A program made the translations under genes and the position numbers. The notes under the pieces were generated by a model. It was not told the DNA's origin. It did not search any database and saw nothing but the letters and a program-made list of their open reading frames with translations. 39,459 nucleotides of DNA from NCBI GenBank assembly GCA_048772705.1, contig JBLWGC010000172.1, positions 1 to 39,459 on the forward strand. Reading direction: 5' to 3'. Below, piece after piece: positions 1 through 6,074 of this stretch (its first letter is position 1; the number at the start of each line of letters is the position of its first letter). The stretch is from Leidyana gryllorum EB-2025a. Taxonomy: Eukaryota; Apicomplexa.

Positions 1-54
1 CTCAGCTGCAGCTTTGGACGAGAGATAGAGCGTCGGGCCAACCGACAAGCAACG

Positions 55-126
55 GGGCCGTTCTGGGAATCGAACCCAGGACTTCTTCCACCCGTAGGAA
101 GAATCATACCACTGGACCAAACAGCC
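55..126 (-). tRNA. tRNA-Pro (CGG), unusual A33
   Basis: Pro body GGCTGTT...AACGGCC with a T4-G69 wobble. The anticodon loop reads TACGGGT: anticodon CGG, but the universal U33 is A. That change makes normal decoding doubtful. The mirror copy at 39423 runs off the window. Confidence 0.7.
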
Positions 127-214
127 GCCTGAGGTCGTGCAACGCGGTGAGCACAGTCGCGAGAGTGGTCATACGATGTTGAGAATCAACAAAATGCGAC
201 GGGGTCTGCACAAA

Positions 215-287
215 GGGCGACTAGCTCAAATGGTAGAGCGCTCGCTTAGCATGCGAGAGGTACTGGGATCGATGCCCAGGTCGTCCA
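215..287 (+). tRNA. tRNA-Ala-AGC: tRNA-Ala (AGC)
   Basis: Complete 73-nt cloverleaf: stem CTCGC/GCGAG, loop TTAGCAT, B box GGGATCGATGCC, acceptor GGGCGAC/GTCGTCC. A run of six T about 20 bp downstream can serve as Pol III terminator. Mirror copy at 39262-39334. Confidence 0.93.
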
Positions 288-388
288 AGCTTCGTAGTCT
301 GCAAGTGCCGCTTTTTTACTACAGAGTTGAAAGCTTTCAAGTGTGCCCTTTACCCTTGGCTAGACTCGGGCACCGCAGTATGTGTGAA

Positions 389-461
389 GGTTGCCTCAGA
401 GCCCGGATTTCCGAGTTTGCATTTTACAATCACACACTCTGCCGACTAAGATACCAGAGTC
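389..461 (-). pseudogene. tRNA-Asn-derived pseudogene
   Basis: The order of arms and the D-loop motif TCGGCAGAG match the Asn family. The A box is TATCTTAG, the anticodon loop reads TTGTAAA (GTA instead of GTT) and the T arm is not self-complementary. Mirror copy at 39088-39160. Confidence 0.6.
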
Positions 462-568
462 AGTTACAATTTTTCAAAGGTCAGTAGAGAGACGCGTGTT
501 GCATGTGTCCAGTTGAGGGAGCGCTAGCCCGGATGGCTCTACCAACTCTTTTTTGGGAAGGACTGATC

Positions 569-640
569 GGTTACTTGGTGTAGTGGTTAGCACTGGAGAC
601 TCTAAATCTCCCGACCTAGGTTCGATTCCCGGAGCAACCT
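569..640 (+). tRNA. Gln-type tRNA with CTA (amber) anticodon
   Basis: The body is the local Gln tRNA (GGTTRCKTGGTGTAGTGG, stem GGAGA/TCTCC), but the loop is CTCTAAA, giving anticodon CTA, which pairs with UAG. Relative to the standard Gln copy at 29781 there are two mismatches, A5-C68 in the acceptor and A-C in the T stem. It could be a suppressor-type tRNA or a decaying copy. The same anticodon is kept in the mirror copy at 38909-38980. Confidence 0.8.
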
Positions 641-703
641 CAAAACTAGTCCTCACTTTTTCGTGAAACCTCGCCACTTCTCTTGGTCTGCGGGACCTTC
701 GCC

Positions 704-776
704 GCAGCCATGATCTGGTGGTCACCACGTTTGCTTAACACGCAGAAGGTCCCGAGTTCGATCCTCGGTGGCTGTA
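704..776 (+). tRNA. Val-type tRNA (AAC) with altered D arm
   Basis: Acceptor GCAGCCA/TGGCTGT and the T arm match the Val family. The anticodon loop is TTAACAC, giving AAC (Val, GUU). The D arm (TGATCTGGTGGTCACCA) has drifted from the standard TGGTCTAGTGGTTACGA, so the A box is weakened. Mirror copy at 38773-38845. Confidence 0.65.
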
Positions 777-831
777 GCTCGCAACTTTCAGCGACAACCA
801 AATGAGACAATCTTAAGGGGAATCAACTGTG

Positions 832-890
832 CTCTGAAACCAAGCATCGAATCCGGGTATTCCGCGTGACAGGCGGAAATACTGACCAGA
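832..890 (-). pseudogene. tRNA-Asp fragment (3' two thirds)
   Basis: Anticodon arm CCGCCTGTCACGCGG (GTC) and part of the T arm of the Asp family are recognisable. The D arm and 5' acceptor are missing. A separate Asp 5' end (TCCGAGATGAAATAG) lies in the opposite sense near 925, which suggests an inversion inside a former Asp gene. Confidence 0.6.
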
Positions 891-997
891 CTTTTGGGGT
901 TGAAGTCCGGTGCGTTGACGAGCGTCCGAGATGAAATAGTTCCTTCTCGAGACTTCACCGACACAAAACATGCCATGTGGCGAGCCAAGAACACGGC

Positions 998-1077
998 GGC
1001 AAGATGGCCGGGTGGTCTGAAGCGCTGTGTTCAGGCCGTAGTTCTAAATCGCGTGGGCTCTAATCTCACGCTTGTCA
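998..1077 (+). pseudogene. tRNA-Leu (CAG) copy with damaged B box
   Basis: 80-nt Leu body with loop TTCAGGC (CAG). The T loop reads GGGCTCTAATCTC instead of GGGTTCGAATCCC, which destroys the B box. Near-identical damaged copies lie at 38472-38551 (mirror) and 11011-11090. Confidence 0.65.
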
Positions 1078-1123
1078 TGCATACTATGTCAAAAACCACG
1101 GAATGCTATGACGTCTGCACAGC

Positions 1124-1140
1124 GGGCGACTAGCTCAACG
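1124..1140 (+). pseudogene. tRNA-Ala 5' stub
   Basis: Only GGGCGACTAGCTCAAC, the first 16 nt of the Ala family, joined to the spacer before the Gly gene. It marks an old recombination junction; the same stub is seen near 10951 and at mirror position 38409. Confidence 0.45.
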
Positions 1141-1149
1141 CTGGATTGT

Positions 1150-1220
1150 GCATCTGTGGTCTAGTGGTAGAATGTCTCGTTGCCACCGAGACAACCCAGG
1201 TTCGATTCCCGACAGACGCA
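1150..1220 (+). tRNA. tRNA-Gly-GCC: tRNA-Gly (GCC)
   Basis: 71-nt body, stem TCTCG/CGAGA, loop TTGCCAC, anticodon GCC. The acceptor has one A-C mismatch (GCATCTG/CAGACGC) and the T stem one more, so it is slightly degraded relative to 3281. Mirror copy at 38329-38399. Confidence 0.78.
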
Positions 1221-1364
1221 GGAGGCACGCCTCAAACCGCCGTGGCAAATTAACAGAAACGCTAACAACCTGGGTCGGCACGAGGCCGGGGCATTCTGAC
1301 ACTTGATGTAACAACCCCCTGACATAGAATCGAATGTGAGTTACGCGGTGGCACGGCGGTGATC

Positions 1365-1438
1365 GCTCCCCTAGCTCAGCTGGTTAGAGCATCGGCCTTA
1401 TGTGCCGAAGGTCGAGGGTTCGATCCCCCCGGGGAGCA
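1365..1438 (+). tRNA. tRNA-Ile-TAT: tRNA-Ile (TAT), intronless
   Basis: 74-nt cloverleaf, acceptor GCTCCCC/GGGGAGC, stem TCGGC/GCCGA, loop CTTATGT: anticodon TAT. Animal Ile-UAU genes commonly have an intron; none is present here. Other copies at 17214-17287 and 38111-38184. Confidence 0.92.
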
Positions 1439-1525
1439 AATCCACCCAATGACAGCCGAACGCGACCGCCGAGTACTCCAGCATTTGACACCTATGAGTG
1501 CCCTAGCCGGGCAGGCCGACCAGGA

Positions 1526-1560
1526 GGCTGTTTGACCGTAAGGTATCATTCTCCCTCGCT
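1526..1560 (+). pseudogene. tRNA-Pro 5' fragment
   Basis: GGCTGTTTGACC then GGTATCATTCTC: first half of a Pro gene, ending before the anticodon. A related fragment lies beside the other Ile-TAT gene at 17100-17126. Confidence 0.5.
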
Positions 1561-1579
1561 TGGAAGAACGTTGCAAGTG

Positions 1580-1634
1580 GGTGTTGTAGCTCAGTCGGCA
1601 GAGTCCACCCCCTAACCACTCGGGCAAGTTGCCA
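1580..1634. pseudogene. Head-to-head chimera: Asn 5' half and Ser 5' half
   Basis: Plus-strand Asn 5' half (TTGTAGCTCAGTCGGCAGAG) runs directly into the reverse complement of a Ser 5' half (TTGCCCGAGTGG on minus). The joint lies in the D arms of both, at about 1604. Mirror copy at 37915-37969. Confidence 0.65.
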
Positions 1635-1694
1635 CCTCCAACTGGGCATCTTGCGCCCAGTGCCGTCACATACGGTTCAGCAAGCTCGACTCGG

Positions 1695-1756
1695 ACGTCT
1701 CGCGCTGCCCGAACCTGCGGTCTCCCCTTGCGCTCTACCGACGGACTGGGGGCGGC
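1695..1756 (-). pseudogene. tRNA-Lys-derived pseudogene
   Basis: 5' GCCGCCCCCAGTCCGTCGGTAGAGCGCAAG matches Lys. The anticodon arm is replaced by GGGAGACCGCAGG, so there is no anticodon. One of a decayed Lys sub-family (also near 10576, 15272, 15765, 32280 and 37793). Confidence 0.55.
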
Positions 1757-1853
1757 AACGAAGCTCGGACTTAGTAACAAATTCCATTCGTATTGATCGT
1801 TGGGAATTTGGGCCTTCCTCGGGTACACGGCGAGTATCAGAGATGCACTCACT

Positions 1854-1927
1854 TGGTCACGCCCGGGCTCCAACCGCGGACTCAGAACTTATTAGGCTCA
1901 CGCTCTGGCCGCCTGAAATACGCGACC
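1854..1927 (-). pseudogene. tRNA-Ile (AAT) degraded copy
   Basis: Acceptor GGTCGCG/CGTGACC and loop CTAATAA (AAT) match Ile. The A box reads TATTTCAGGCGG, the stem TGAGC/GTTCT no longer pairs fully and the T loop lacks TTC. Intact relatives at 10402 and 32444. Confidence 0.62.
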
Positions 1928-2053
1928 GCTTCAGCGTTGATGTGAACAGTCACTAGCCGAAGGGTGTTCAGCAAAGCCTTATGATTGGTACTGAACCGGC
2001 CACTACCAATTCGCACGGGATTCCCGATGGAAGGCGTAGCCCGTTCCACTCTC

Positions 2054-2135
2054 GAGAAGGTGGCCGAGCGATTAAGGCGGCGGCCTGCTAAGCCGTTGGG
2101 TTTCACCCGCGTGAGTTCGAATCTCACCCTTGTCG
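2054..2135 (+). tRNA. tRNA-Ser-GCT: tRNA-Ser (GCT)
   Basis: 82-nt class II body, loop CTGCTAA (GCT), long arm TTGGGTTTCACCCG, B box GAGTTCGAATCTC. Acceptor GAGAAGG/CCTTGTC has a G3-G70 clash. The mirror copy (37414-37495) differs at base 2134. Confidence 0.8.
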
Positions 2136-2316
2136 GTTGCATTTGAGAAAAAGCGCAACTGCTTCAAGGATTTAAGTGAGCTTTCTGTCCCACCCAAATC
2201 CAACGCCTACGCTGGGCGCTTTATACAGGAGCGACTTAAAATATTTCAGAGGTCAGTAGAGACCCGTGTTGCGTGTGTCCAGTTGAGGAACAGACTCTTC
2301 TGGGATGGGCTGAGCC

Positions 2317-2388
2317 GGTTGCGTCGTGTAGTGATTAGCACTGGAGACTCCGAATCTCCCGACCTGGGTTCGATTCGCGGCGCGACCT
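2317..2388 (+). tRNA. Gln-type tRNA with CCG (Arg) anticodon
   Basis: Gln body (GGTTGCG acceptor, GGAGA/TCTCC stem), but the loop is CTCCGAA, so the anticodon is CCG, which reads the Arg codon CGG. The mirror gene (37161-37232) has CTCTGAA (CTG, Gln), a single T/C difference at anticodon position 35. The B box is TTCGATTCG. Confidence 0.82.
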
Positions 2389-2450
2389 TGGAACTGGTCC
2401 TCACTACTCCCTGAAACTTCGCCATGTCTTGGGCTGCGGGGACCATCCGT

Positions 2451-2522
2451 GCAGCAATGGTCTAGTGGTTACGACGTCTGCTTCGCACGCAGAAGTCCCG
2501 ATTTCGATCCTCGGTGGCTGTA
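2451..2522 (+). tRNA. Val-type tRNA with CGC (Ala) anticodon
   Basis: Val body (GCAGCAATGGTCTAGTGG) with loop TTCGCAC instead of TTCACAC: anticodon CGC, reading Ala GCG. One nucleotide is missing from the variable region and the T loop is ATTTCGATCC. Identical anticodon in mirror copy 37027-37098. Confidence 0.72.
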
Positions 2523-2579
2523 GCTCGCAACTTTCAGCGAGAACCCGAAGCAGAGAATCTCAAGGGAAACCATCTGCGT

Positions 2580-2650
2580 TTCGAGACCGGGAATCGAACG
2601 CGGGTCTTCCGCGTGACAGGCGGAGACACTAAACACTATACTGACTCGGA
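2580..2650 (-). tRNA. tRNA-Asp-GTC: tRNA-Asp (GTC)
   Basis: Loop CTGTCAC in a CCGC/GCGG stem, T loop TTCGATT. The D arm reads AGTATAGTGTTTAG and the first acceptor pair has changed (TCCGAGT/TCTCGAA), so it is mildly decayed. Mirror copy at 36899-36969. Confidence 0.78.
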
Positions 2651-2741
2651 CGCTCCGAACACGCCGGCCTCCAATCCCAGAAGTCTTTCTATTTCGGCTC
2701 ACGGACAAAAAACGCGTGGAGCGACGAACCAACAAGACTGC

Positions 2742-2821
2742 GGCAAGATGGCCGAGTGGTCTAAGGCGCTGTGTTCAGGCCGCAGTCCGAAAGGGCGTGG
2801 GTTCGAATCCCACTCTTGTCA
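2742..2821 (+). tRNA. tRNA-Leu-CAG: tRNA-Leu (CAG)
   Basis: 80-nt class II body, stem CTGTG/CGCAG, loop TTCAGGC, variable arm TCCGAAAGGGC, B box GGGTTCGAATCCC. The mirror copy (36728-36807) has TTGAGGC, changing anticodon CAG to GAG. Confidence 0.9.
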
Positions 2822-2891
2822 GCCGTTGTATTGTATTGGTAGGTAGTCCCCTCTCTTCACTGATAGACAGGTCGTTCGAGCTACATACGGC

Positions 2892-2962
2892 TGCACCTGC
2901 CGGGACTCGAACCCGGGTTACGACCTTGGAAGGGTCGCATCTTACCCTTAGACCACAAGTGC
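2892..2962 (-). tRNA. tRNA-Gly-TCC: tRNA-Gly (TCC)
   Basis: Complete 71-nt body, stem CGACC/GGTCG, loop CTTCCAA, anticodon TCC, acceptor GCACTTG/CAGGTGC. Mirror copy at 36587-36657; a B-box mutant relative at 13184. Confidence 0.92.
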
Positions 2963-3112
2963 AATTGCGAAAGAGTTGCAGCACCCCGAGACACTCGGGC
3001 GATTTCTGCGCGCCACCGTCCGCCATACACCCAAAATTGTCCACCGACTTCAAACTCATTGGCATGTGGTCAGGGATGGATTTCCAACATCTTCAACCTT
3101 CAGGTCATCTTT

Positions 3113-3184
3113 AGGGCACGCGCGGAGTTGAACCACGGACTTGCTGATCTGCAGTCAGCTGCTCTACCACTGAGCTACGTACCC
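3113..3184 (-). tRNA. tRNA-Cys-GCA: tRNA-Cys (GCA)
   Basis: 72-nt body, stem GCTGA/TCAGC, loop CTGCAGA, anticodon GCA, acceptor GGGTACG/CGTGCCC with one wobble. The only Cys locus apart from its mirror at 36365-36436. Confidence 0.9.
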
Positions 3185-3280
3185 ACAAAACACCCGTCAT
3201 ACTCGCTCAACTCGATTTTGTCTTCTCGTTTGAAGCAAAACGGCCGTTATTGTGCACGAGCTTGAACAACAACGAGTCAT

Positions 3281-3351
3281 GCATCTGTGGTCTAGTGGTA
3301 GAATGTCTCGTTGCCATCGAGACGACCCGGGTTCGATTCCCGGCAGATGCA
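3281..3351 (+). tRNA. tRNA-Gly-GCC: tRNA-Gly (GCC)
   Basis: Fully paired 71-nt Gly tRNA: acceptor GCATCTG/CAGATGC, loop TTGCCAT, B box GGGTTCGATTCCC. A TTTT terminator follows at about 3367. Mirror copy at 36198-36268. Confidence 0.95.
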
Positions 3352-3428
3352 GAAGACACATGATTGTTTTCCCACCATTCCAGGGATTCACGCTTGAGTT
3401 GGTGTTTGACCCCTCCAACCACATCGCA

Positions 3429-3451
3429 CGACAACTGCTGGATTTGAACGC
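3429..3451 (-). pseudogene. tRNA-Ser 3' stub
   Basis: The last 22 nt of the Ser family (acceptor and T stem) fused to unrelated spacer. Mirror stub at 36098-36120. Confidence 0.5.
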
Positions 3452-3484
3452 AACTTGTCCCATCGGGTGAACCGACGACCAAGA

Positions 3485-3551
3485 GGGCTGTGCTGGGAAT
3501 CGAACCAGGACTCCACCCTGAGGAGGGGTCATAGCACTAGACCAAACAGCC
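3485..3551 (-). pseudogene. tRNA-Pro (AGG) deletion copy
   Basis: 67 nt. The anticodon region TCAGGGT is kept, but about four bases of the 3' anticodon stem and one base of the T stem are missing. Mirror copy at 35998-36064. Confidence 0.65.
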
Positions 3552-3691
3552 CATCGGTCGGTGGTGCAAATGGCTGGTACAGTCGAGAGACTGGTCATAA
3601 TATGTCAAGAACCACTAAATGCTATGGGGTCTGCACAGCGGAATGATACAGCACAGCCACGACCGATGGAGTTGATGCCCGTCACATAACA

Positions 3692-3773
3692 CGACAACTG
3701 CTGGATTCGAACCAGCGCGGGCCAGGCCCAATAGACTTCTAGACTAACCCCTTAACCACTCGGGCAAGTTGCC
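3692..3773 (-). tRNA. tRNA-Ser-AGA: tRNA-Ser (AGA), weakened anticodon stem
   Basis: 82-nt Ser body GGCAACT/AGTTGTC. The loop centre is CTAGAAG, so AGA, but the stem TTAGT/TCTAT has two mismatches. Ends the module Arg-His-Lys-Glu-(Ala-like)-Ser read from 4531 leftwards. Mirror at 35776-35857. Confidence 0.68.
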
Positions 3774-3837
3774 ACCTGTCGAATTCGACATGTCGCGGAA
3801 GTGACCAAATACCCCCATGTTCAGCCTGCCCTGCGGC

Positions 3838-3906
3838 ATTGATAGATGTCTAAACTGACCTCTCGCGTGCAAAGTCACCGCTCTACCACTTGAGATTGCC
3901 GCCGAC
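3838..3906 (-). pseudogene. Ala-like (TGC) relic with lost T arm
   Basis: The first two thirds resemble Ala (CTCAAGTGGTAGAGCGGTGACTTTGCACGCGAG), with a TGC loop. After AGAGGT the sequence is unrelated (CAGTTTAGACATC), so it lacks a B box. The relic and its tail are conserved at 5090, 8830, 24584 and 35643, so they were copied as a unit. Confidence 0.6.
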
Positions 3907-3990
3907 CCGCCAAACCTAGGTGAACTTCCAATCTGAGACCGACTCACAGTTCTCTGGCGAATCATTCGTCAGTGCAACTGTTGTGACTCG

Positions 3991-4063
3991 TCCACTGTAG
4001 TCTAAGTGGCTAGGATATGCGGCTCTCACCCGCACGATCCGGGTTCAAGTCCCGGCAGTGGAA
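3991..4063 (+). tRNA. tRNA-Glu-CTC: tRNA-Glu (CTC)
   Basis: Fully paired acceptor TCCACTG/CAGTGGA, stem TGCGG/CCGCA, loop CTCTCAC, anticodon CTC, B box GGGTTCAAGTCCC. Mirror gene 35486-35558 differs at one variable-loop base. Confidence 0.93.
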
Positions 4064-4123
4064 CTCCAGCTGAGTGTGCTTGTAGGCAACAGTTCCATTC
4101 TTACTCCCAGGGAAATAGATGCA

Positions 4124-4196
4124 CACCGCCCGCGGGGCTCGCCCCCTCAACTGCAAGATTAAGAGTCTTGCGCTCTACCGACTGATCTAGGGTGGC
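4124..4196 (-). tRNA. tRNA-Lys (CTT) with broken T arm
   Basis: Acceptor, D arm and loop CTCTTAA (CTT) fit Lys. The T arm reads TTGAGGGGGCGAGCCCC instead of TCGCGGGTTCGAGCCCC, removing the B-box core, and the A box has GATCAG. Mirror copy at 35353-35425. Confidence 0.65.
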
Positions 4197-4272
4197 AGGA
4201 ATGCAAGGACACAAAACCCGATAGCCCGACATCTTAAGTGGCTTTGGTACCCACCAGCCTCACTGGAAGATT

Positions 4273-4345
4273 GTCCGGGTCGTCTAGTTGCTTACAACAG
4301 CAAGTTGTGGCCGTGCATACCCAGGCCCGAATCCTGGCTTGGATA
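4273..4345 (+). tRNA. tRNA-His-GTG: tRNA-His (GTG), divergent
   Basis: Loop TTGTGGC with GTG; acceptor GTCCGGG/CTTGGAT pairs through several G-T wobbles; the T loop is CCCGAAT instead of TTCGAAT; the stem GCAAG/CGTGC has one mismatch. All His copies here (6823, 8389, 22846, 35204) share this odd form, so it may be the local His gene or an old pseudogene lineage. Confidence 0.65.
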
Positions 4346-4458
4346 GTATGTCCCCGAATGGGAGATGTGGGTGAAGTCTGTCCACACCCACCATCGGGCG
4401 TAGCTGCCCATGTCCTGTCTTGATCGCTACACACTCCCATTTGACGGCTCCGTTAGTC

Positions 4459-4531
4459 GGCGCTATGGCCTAATAGATATGGCATCGGTCTACGGAACCG
4501 GGGATTCTGGGTTCGAGTCCCAGTAGCGTCT
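4459..4531 (+). tRNA. tRNA-Arg-ACG: tRNA-Arg (ACG)
   Basis: 73-nt body, acceptor GGCGCTA/TAGCGTC, loop CTACGGA, anticodon ACG, B box GGGTTCGAGTCCC. The mirror copy (35018-35090) differs at loop position 32 (T for C). Confidence 0.88.
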
Positions 4532-4633
4532 GGGCGGATGGCCGGGTTGCAGCCTGTTGAGTCAACAACTCAGATCCTGCCCTTAGCTGTCCGGGATGGG
4601 TCGAGTGCCGTGTTGGGTCAACAACTATCAGAC

Positions 4634-4705
4634 GGGCTGTTCTGGGAATCGAATCCAGGACTCCTTCCACCCTGAGGAGGGATCATAGCACTAGACCAAA
4701 CAGCC
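4634..4705 (-). tRNA. tRNA-Pro-AGG: tRNA-Pro (AGG)
   Basis: 72-nt Pro body, loop TCAGGGT, anticodon AGG, one anticodon-stem mismatch (CCTCC/GGAAG). It lies at the boundary where pairing switches from palindrome A to inverted repeat B, so the breakpoint falls in or next to this gene. Confidence 0.78.
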
Positions 4706-4793
4706 CATCGGTCGGTGGTGCAAATGGCTGGTACAGTGGGGAGACTGGTTATAATATGTCAAGAACCACTAAATGCTATGGGGTCTGCACAGC

Positions 4794-4866
4794 GGGCGAC
4801 TAGCTGGAATGATATAGCACTCGCTCAGCATGCGAGAGATACTGGGATGGATGCCCAGGTCGTCCA
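4794..4866 (+). pseudogene. tRNA-Ala (AGC) copy with damaged A and B boxes
   Basis: Loop TCAGCAT keeps AGC and acceptor GGGCGAC/GTCGTCC pairs. The D arm is TAGCTGGAATGATATAGC and the T loop reads GGGATGGATGCC. Inverted copy at 24874-24946. Confidence 0.65.
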
Positions 4867-4942
4867 AACTTCTAACGGCTACACCTGCGGTATTTGAAAA
4901 CAGAGTCACGACCGAATGGAGTTGATGCCCGATCACATAACA

Positions 4943-5024
4943 CGACAACTGCTGGATTCGAACCAGCGCGGGCCAGACCCAGTAGATTTCAAGTCTACCC
5001 CCTTAACCACTCGGGGAAGTTGCC
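4943..5024 (-). tRNA. tRNA-Ser-TGA: tRNA-Ser (TGA)
   Basis: 82-nt class II body, stem GTAGA/TCTAC, loop CTTGAAA, anticodon TGA, T loop TTCGAAT. The A box has CCCCGAG instead of GCCCGAG. Inverted copy at 24716-24797. Confidence 0.87.
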
Positions 5025-5089
5025 AACTGTCGAATTCGACATGCCGCGAGGAGTGACCAAATACCCCTATGTTCAGCCTGTCCTGCGGC

Positions 5090-5156
5090 ATTGATAGGTG
5101 TCTAAACTGACCTCTCGCGTGCAAAGTCACCGCTCTTCCACTTGAGATAGCCGCCC
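5090..5156 (-). pseudogene. Ala-like (TGC) relic
   Basis: Same unit as 3838: Ala-like D and anticodon arms with TTTGCAC, then a non-tRNA tail CAGTTTAGACACC. One D-stem base is changed (GGAAGAGCG). Inverted copy at 24584-24650. Confidence 0.58.
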
Positions 5157-5238
5157 ACCCGCCAAACCTAGGTGAACTTCCCACGATCGACTCACAGTTC
5201 CCTGGCGCCTCATTCGTCAGTGCAACTGTTGTGACTCG

Positions 5239-5311
5239 TCCACTGTAGTCTAAGTGGCTAGGATATGCGGCTTTCACCCGCACGATCCGGGTTCAAGTCC
5301 CGGCAGTGGAA
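5239..5311 (+). tRNA. tRNA-Glu-TTC: tRNA-Glu (TTC)
   Basis: Fully paired Glu body, loop CTTTCAC, anticodon TTC. Spacer upstream is the same as at 3961 and the spacer downstream leads to a Thr gene. Inverted copy at 24429-24501. Confidence 0.93.
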
Positions 5312-5387
5312 GTCATTAGAGTACTCGATCAAAGTGCTTTAATAGCTTGTGTCAATAGGAACTGATGGGTGACTCCCGGCTTGCATT

Positions 5388-5456
5388 GCCTTCTTAGCTT
5401 AGGGGCAGAACATTCGCTTAAGCGAAAGGTCGCCGGTTCGATTCCGGCAGAAGGCT
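5388..5456 (+). pseudogene. tRNA-Thr lacking its anticodon
   Basis: Perfect Thr body except that three loop bases are gone: TTCGC-TTAA-GCGAA in place of TTCGC-TTAGTAA-GCGAA. The rest is intact, so it could still fold with a four-base loop. Inverted copy 24284-24352 has the same deletion. Confidence 0.82.
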
Positions 5457-5573
5457 TTGCTCACAAGCTTAAGCTTTTCGGGCTGGTCTCTCGGTCTCGA
5501 TAACGACCTGAGGGGGTTGCAAAATTCTCAGGCCTTTTCTGCCCCCATTCGTCAGTGCAACTTTGGTGACTTG

Positions 5574-5645
5574 TCCACTATAGTCTCGTTGGATAGTATA
5601 TGCGGCGCCAACCCGCACCATCCCGGTTCGAGTCTCGGCAGCGCA
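5574..5645 (+). pseudogene. Glu-like tRNA with CCA loop
   Basis: Glu framework (TCCACTATAGTCT, stem TGCGG/CCGCA), but the loop is CGCCAAC: triplet CCA (Trp-like) with G33. The acceptor no longer pairs at three positions. Same triplet in copies 24095-24166 and 32970-33041. Confidence 0.6.
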
Positions 5646-5707
5646 AATGCAGCTGGGTGTGCTTGTAGGCAACATACTGCATTCTTACTCCCCGGCCCAC
5701 TCGTCCG

Positions 5708-5780
5708 CACCGCCCACGGGACTTCACTTTGCGACTGCAAGATTAAGAGGCTCGCGCTCCACCGACTGAGCTAGGACGAC
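5708..5780 (-). pseudogene. Lys-like (CTT) with degraded T arm
   Basis: Loop CTCTTAA (CTT) in a CGAGC/TCTTG stem with a mismatch; acceptor GTCGTCC/GGGCGGT weak; T arm GCAAAGTGAAGTCCC lacks TTCGA. Copies at 23960-24032 and 33104-33176. Confidence 0.6.
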
Positions 5781-5858
5781 AAGGAAACTCTAAACTAAGT
5801 TACACTCTATTTGCCTCAGGGTGGAGTCATGCAAGTCATTGGGCAGGTCGACCGGAGT

Positions 5859-5902
5859 CCTTAATATTTTCGCGCGTCACGCGGAAGACCTGGGTCGAGC
5901 TC
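5859..5902 (+). pseudogene. tRNA-Asp fragment
   Basis: TTAATATTTTCGCGCGTCACGCGGAAGACCTGGG resembles the Asp anticodon arm and T stem; no D arm or acceptor. The 33249 copy keeps more of the T arm, so this one lost a further stretch. Confidence 0.5.
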
Positions 5903-5980
5903 GTTCCGCTTTAGACTTCTTTTGGTGCTCACTCAAAAGGTGCGGTTCGGGAGCAAACCTCGATGTCCAAGGGTCACACG

Positions 5981-6054
5981 ACAGGCGTTCGCTCACTTGG
6001 TACAGCATCTGACTGCGGCGGGTGCGGCAGGTAGTCGACCGTTCCATTCCCCTC
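5981..6054 (+). pseudogene. Tyr-like relic
   Basis: GCTCACTTGGTACAGCATCTGACTG, then GTAGTCGACCGTTCCATTCC, follows the Tyr pattern including ATCTGACTG, but the anticodon is CGG-like and the acceptor is absent. A GGTGCGGCA insertion is present here and in 23686-23759 but not at 33390. Confidence 0.5.
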
Positions 6055-6074
6055 GCCCGACACTTGCCTCCTTA

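Larger units (their letters stand above)
91..4640. repeat. Left arm of large palindrome (inverted repeat A)
   Basis: Reverse complement of 34909-39458; position x pairs with 39549-x throughout, so there is no net indel in 4.5 kb. Only scattered substitutions were seen (for example near 1826, 1959, 2134, 2351, 2776, 4036 and 4490). The arm carries Pro, Ala, Gln, Val, Leu, Gly, Ile, Ser, Asp, Cys, Glu, Lys, His and Arg units. It continues to the window edge, so the true arm is longer. Confidence 0.95.

Noticed and set aside
1376-1873. 165-codon minus-strand frame as a gene
   Set aside because: It overlaps Ile-TAT, chimeric tRNA halves and a Lys relic, and is duplicated in the palindrome only because the DNA is.
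5388-5456. Standard Thr-AGT gene
   Set aside because: It looks complete at first, but the loop has only four bases (TTAA), so it cannot present an anticodon.
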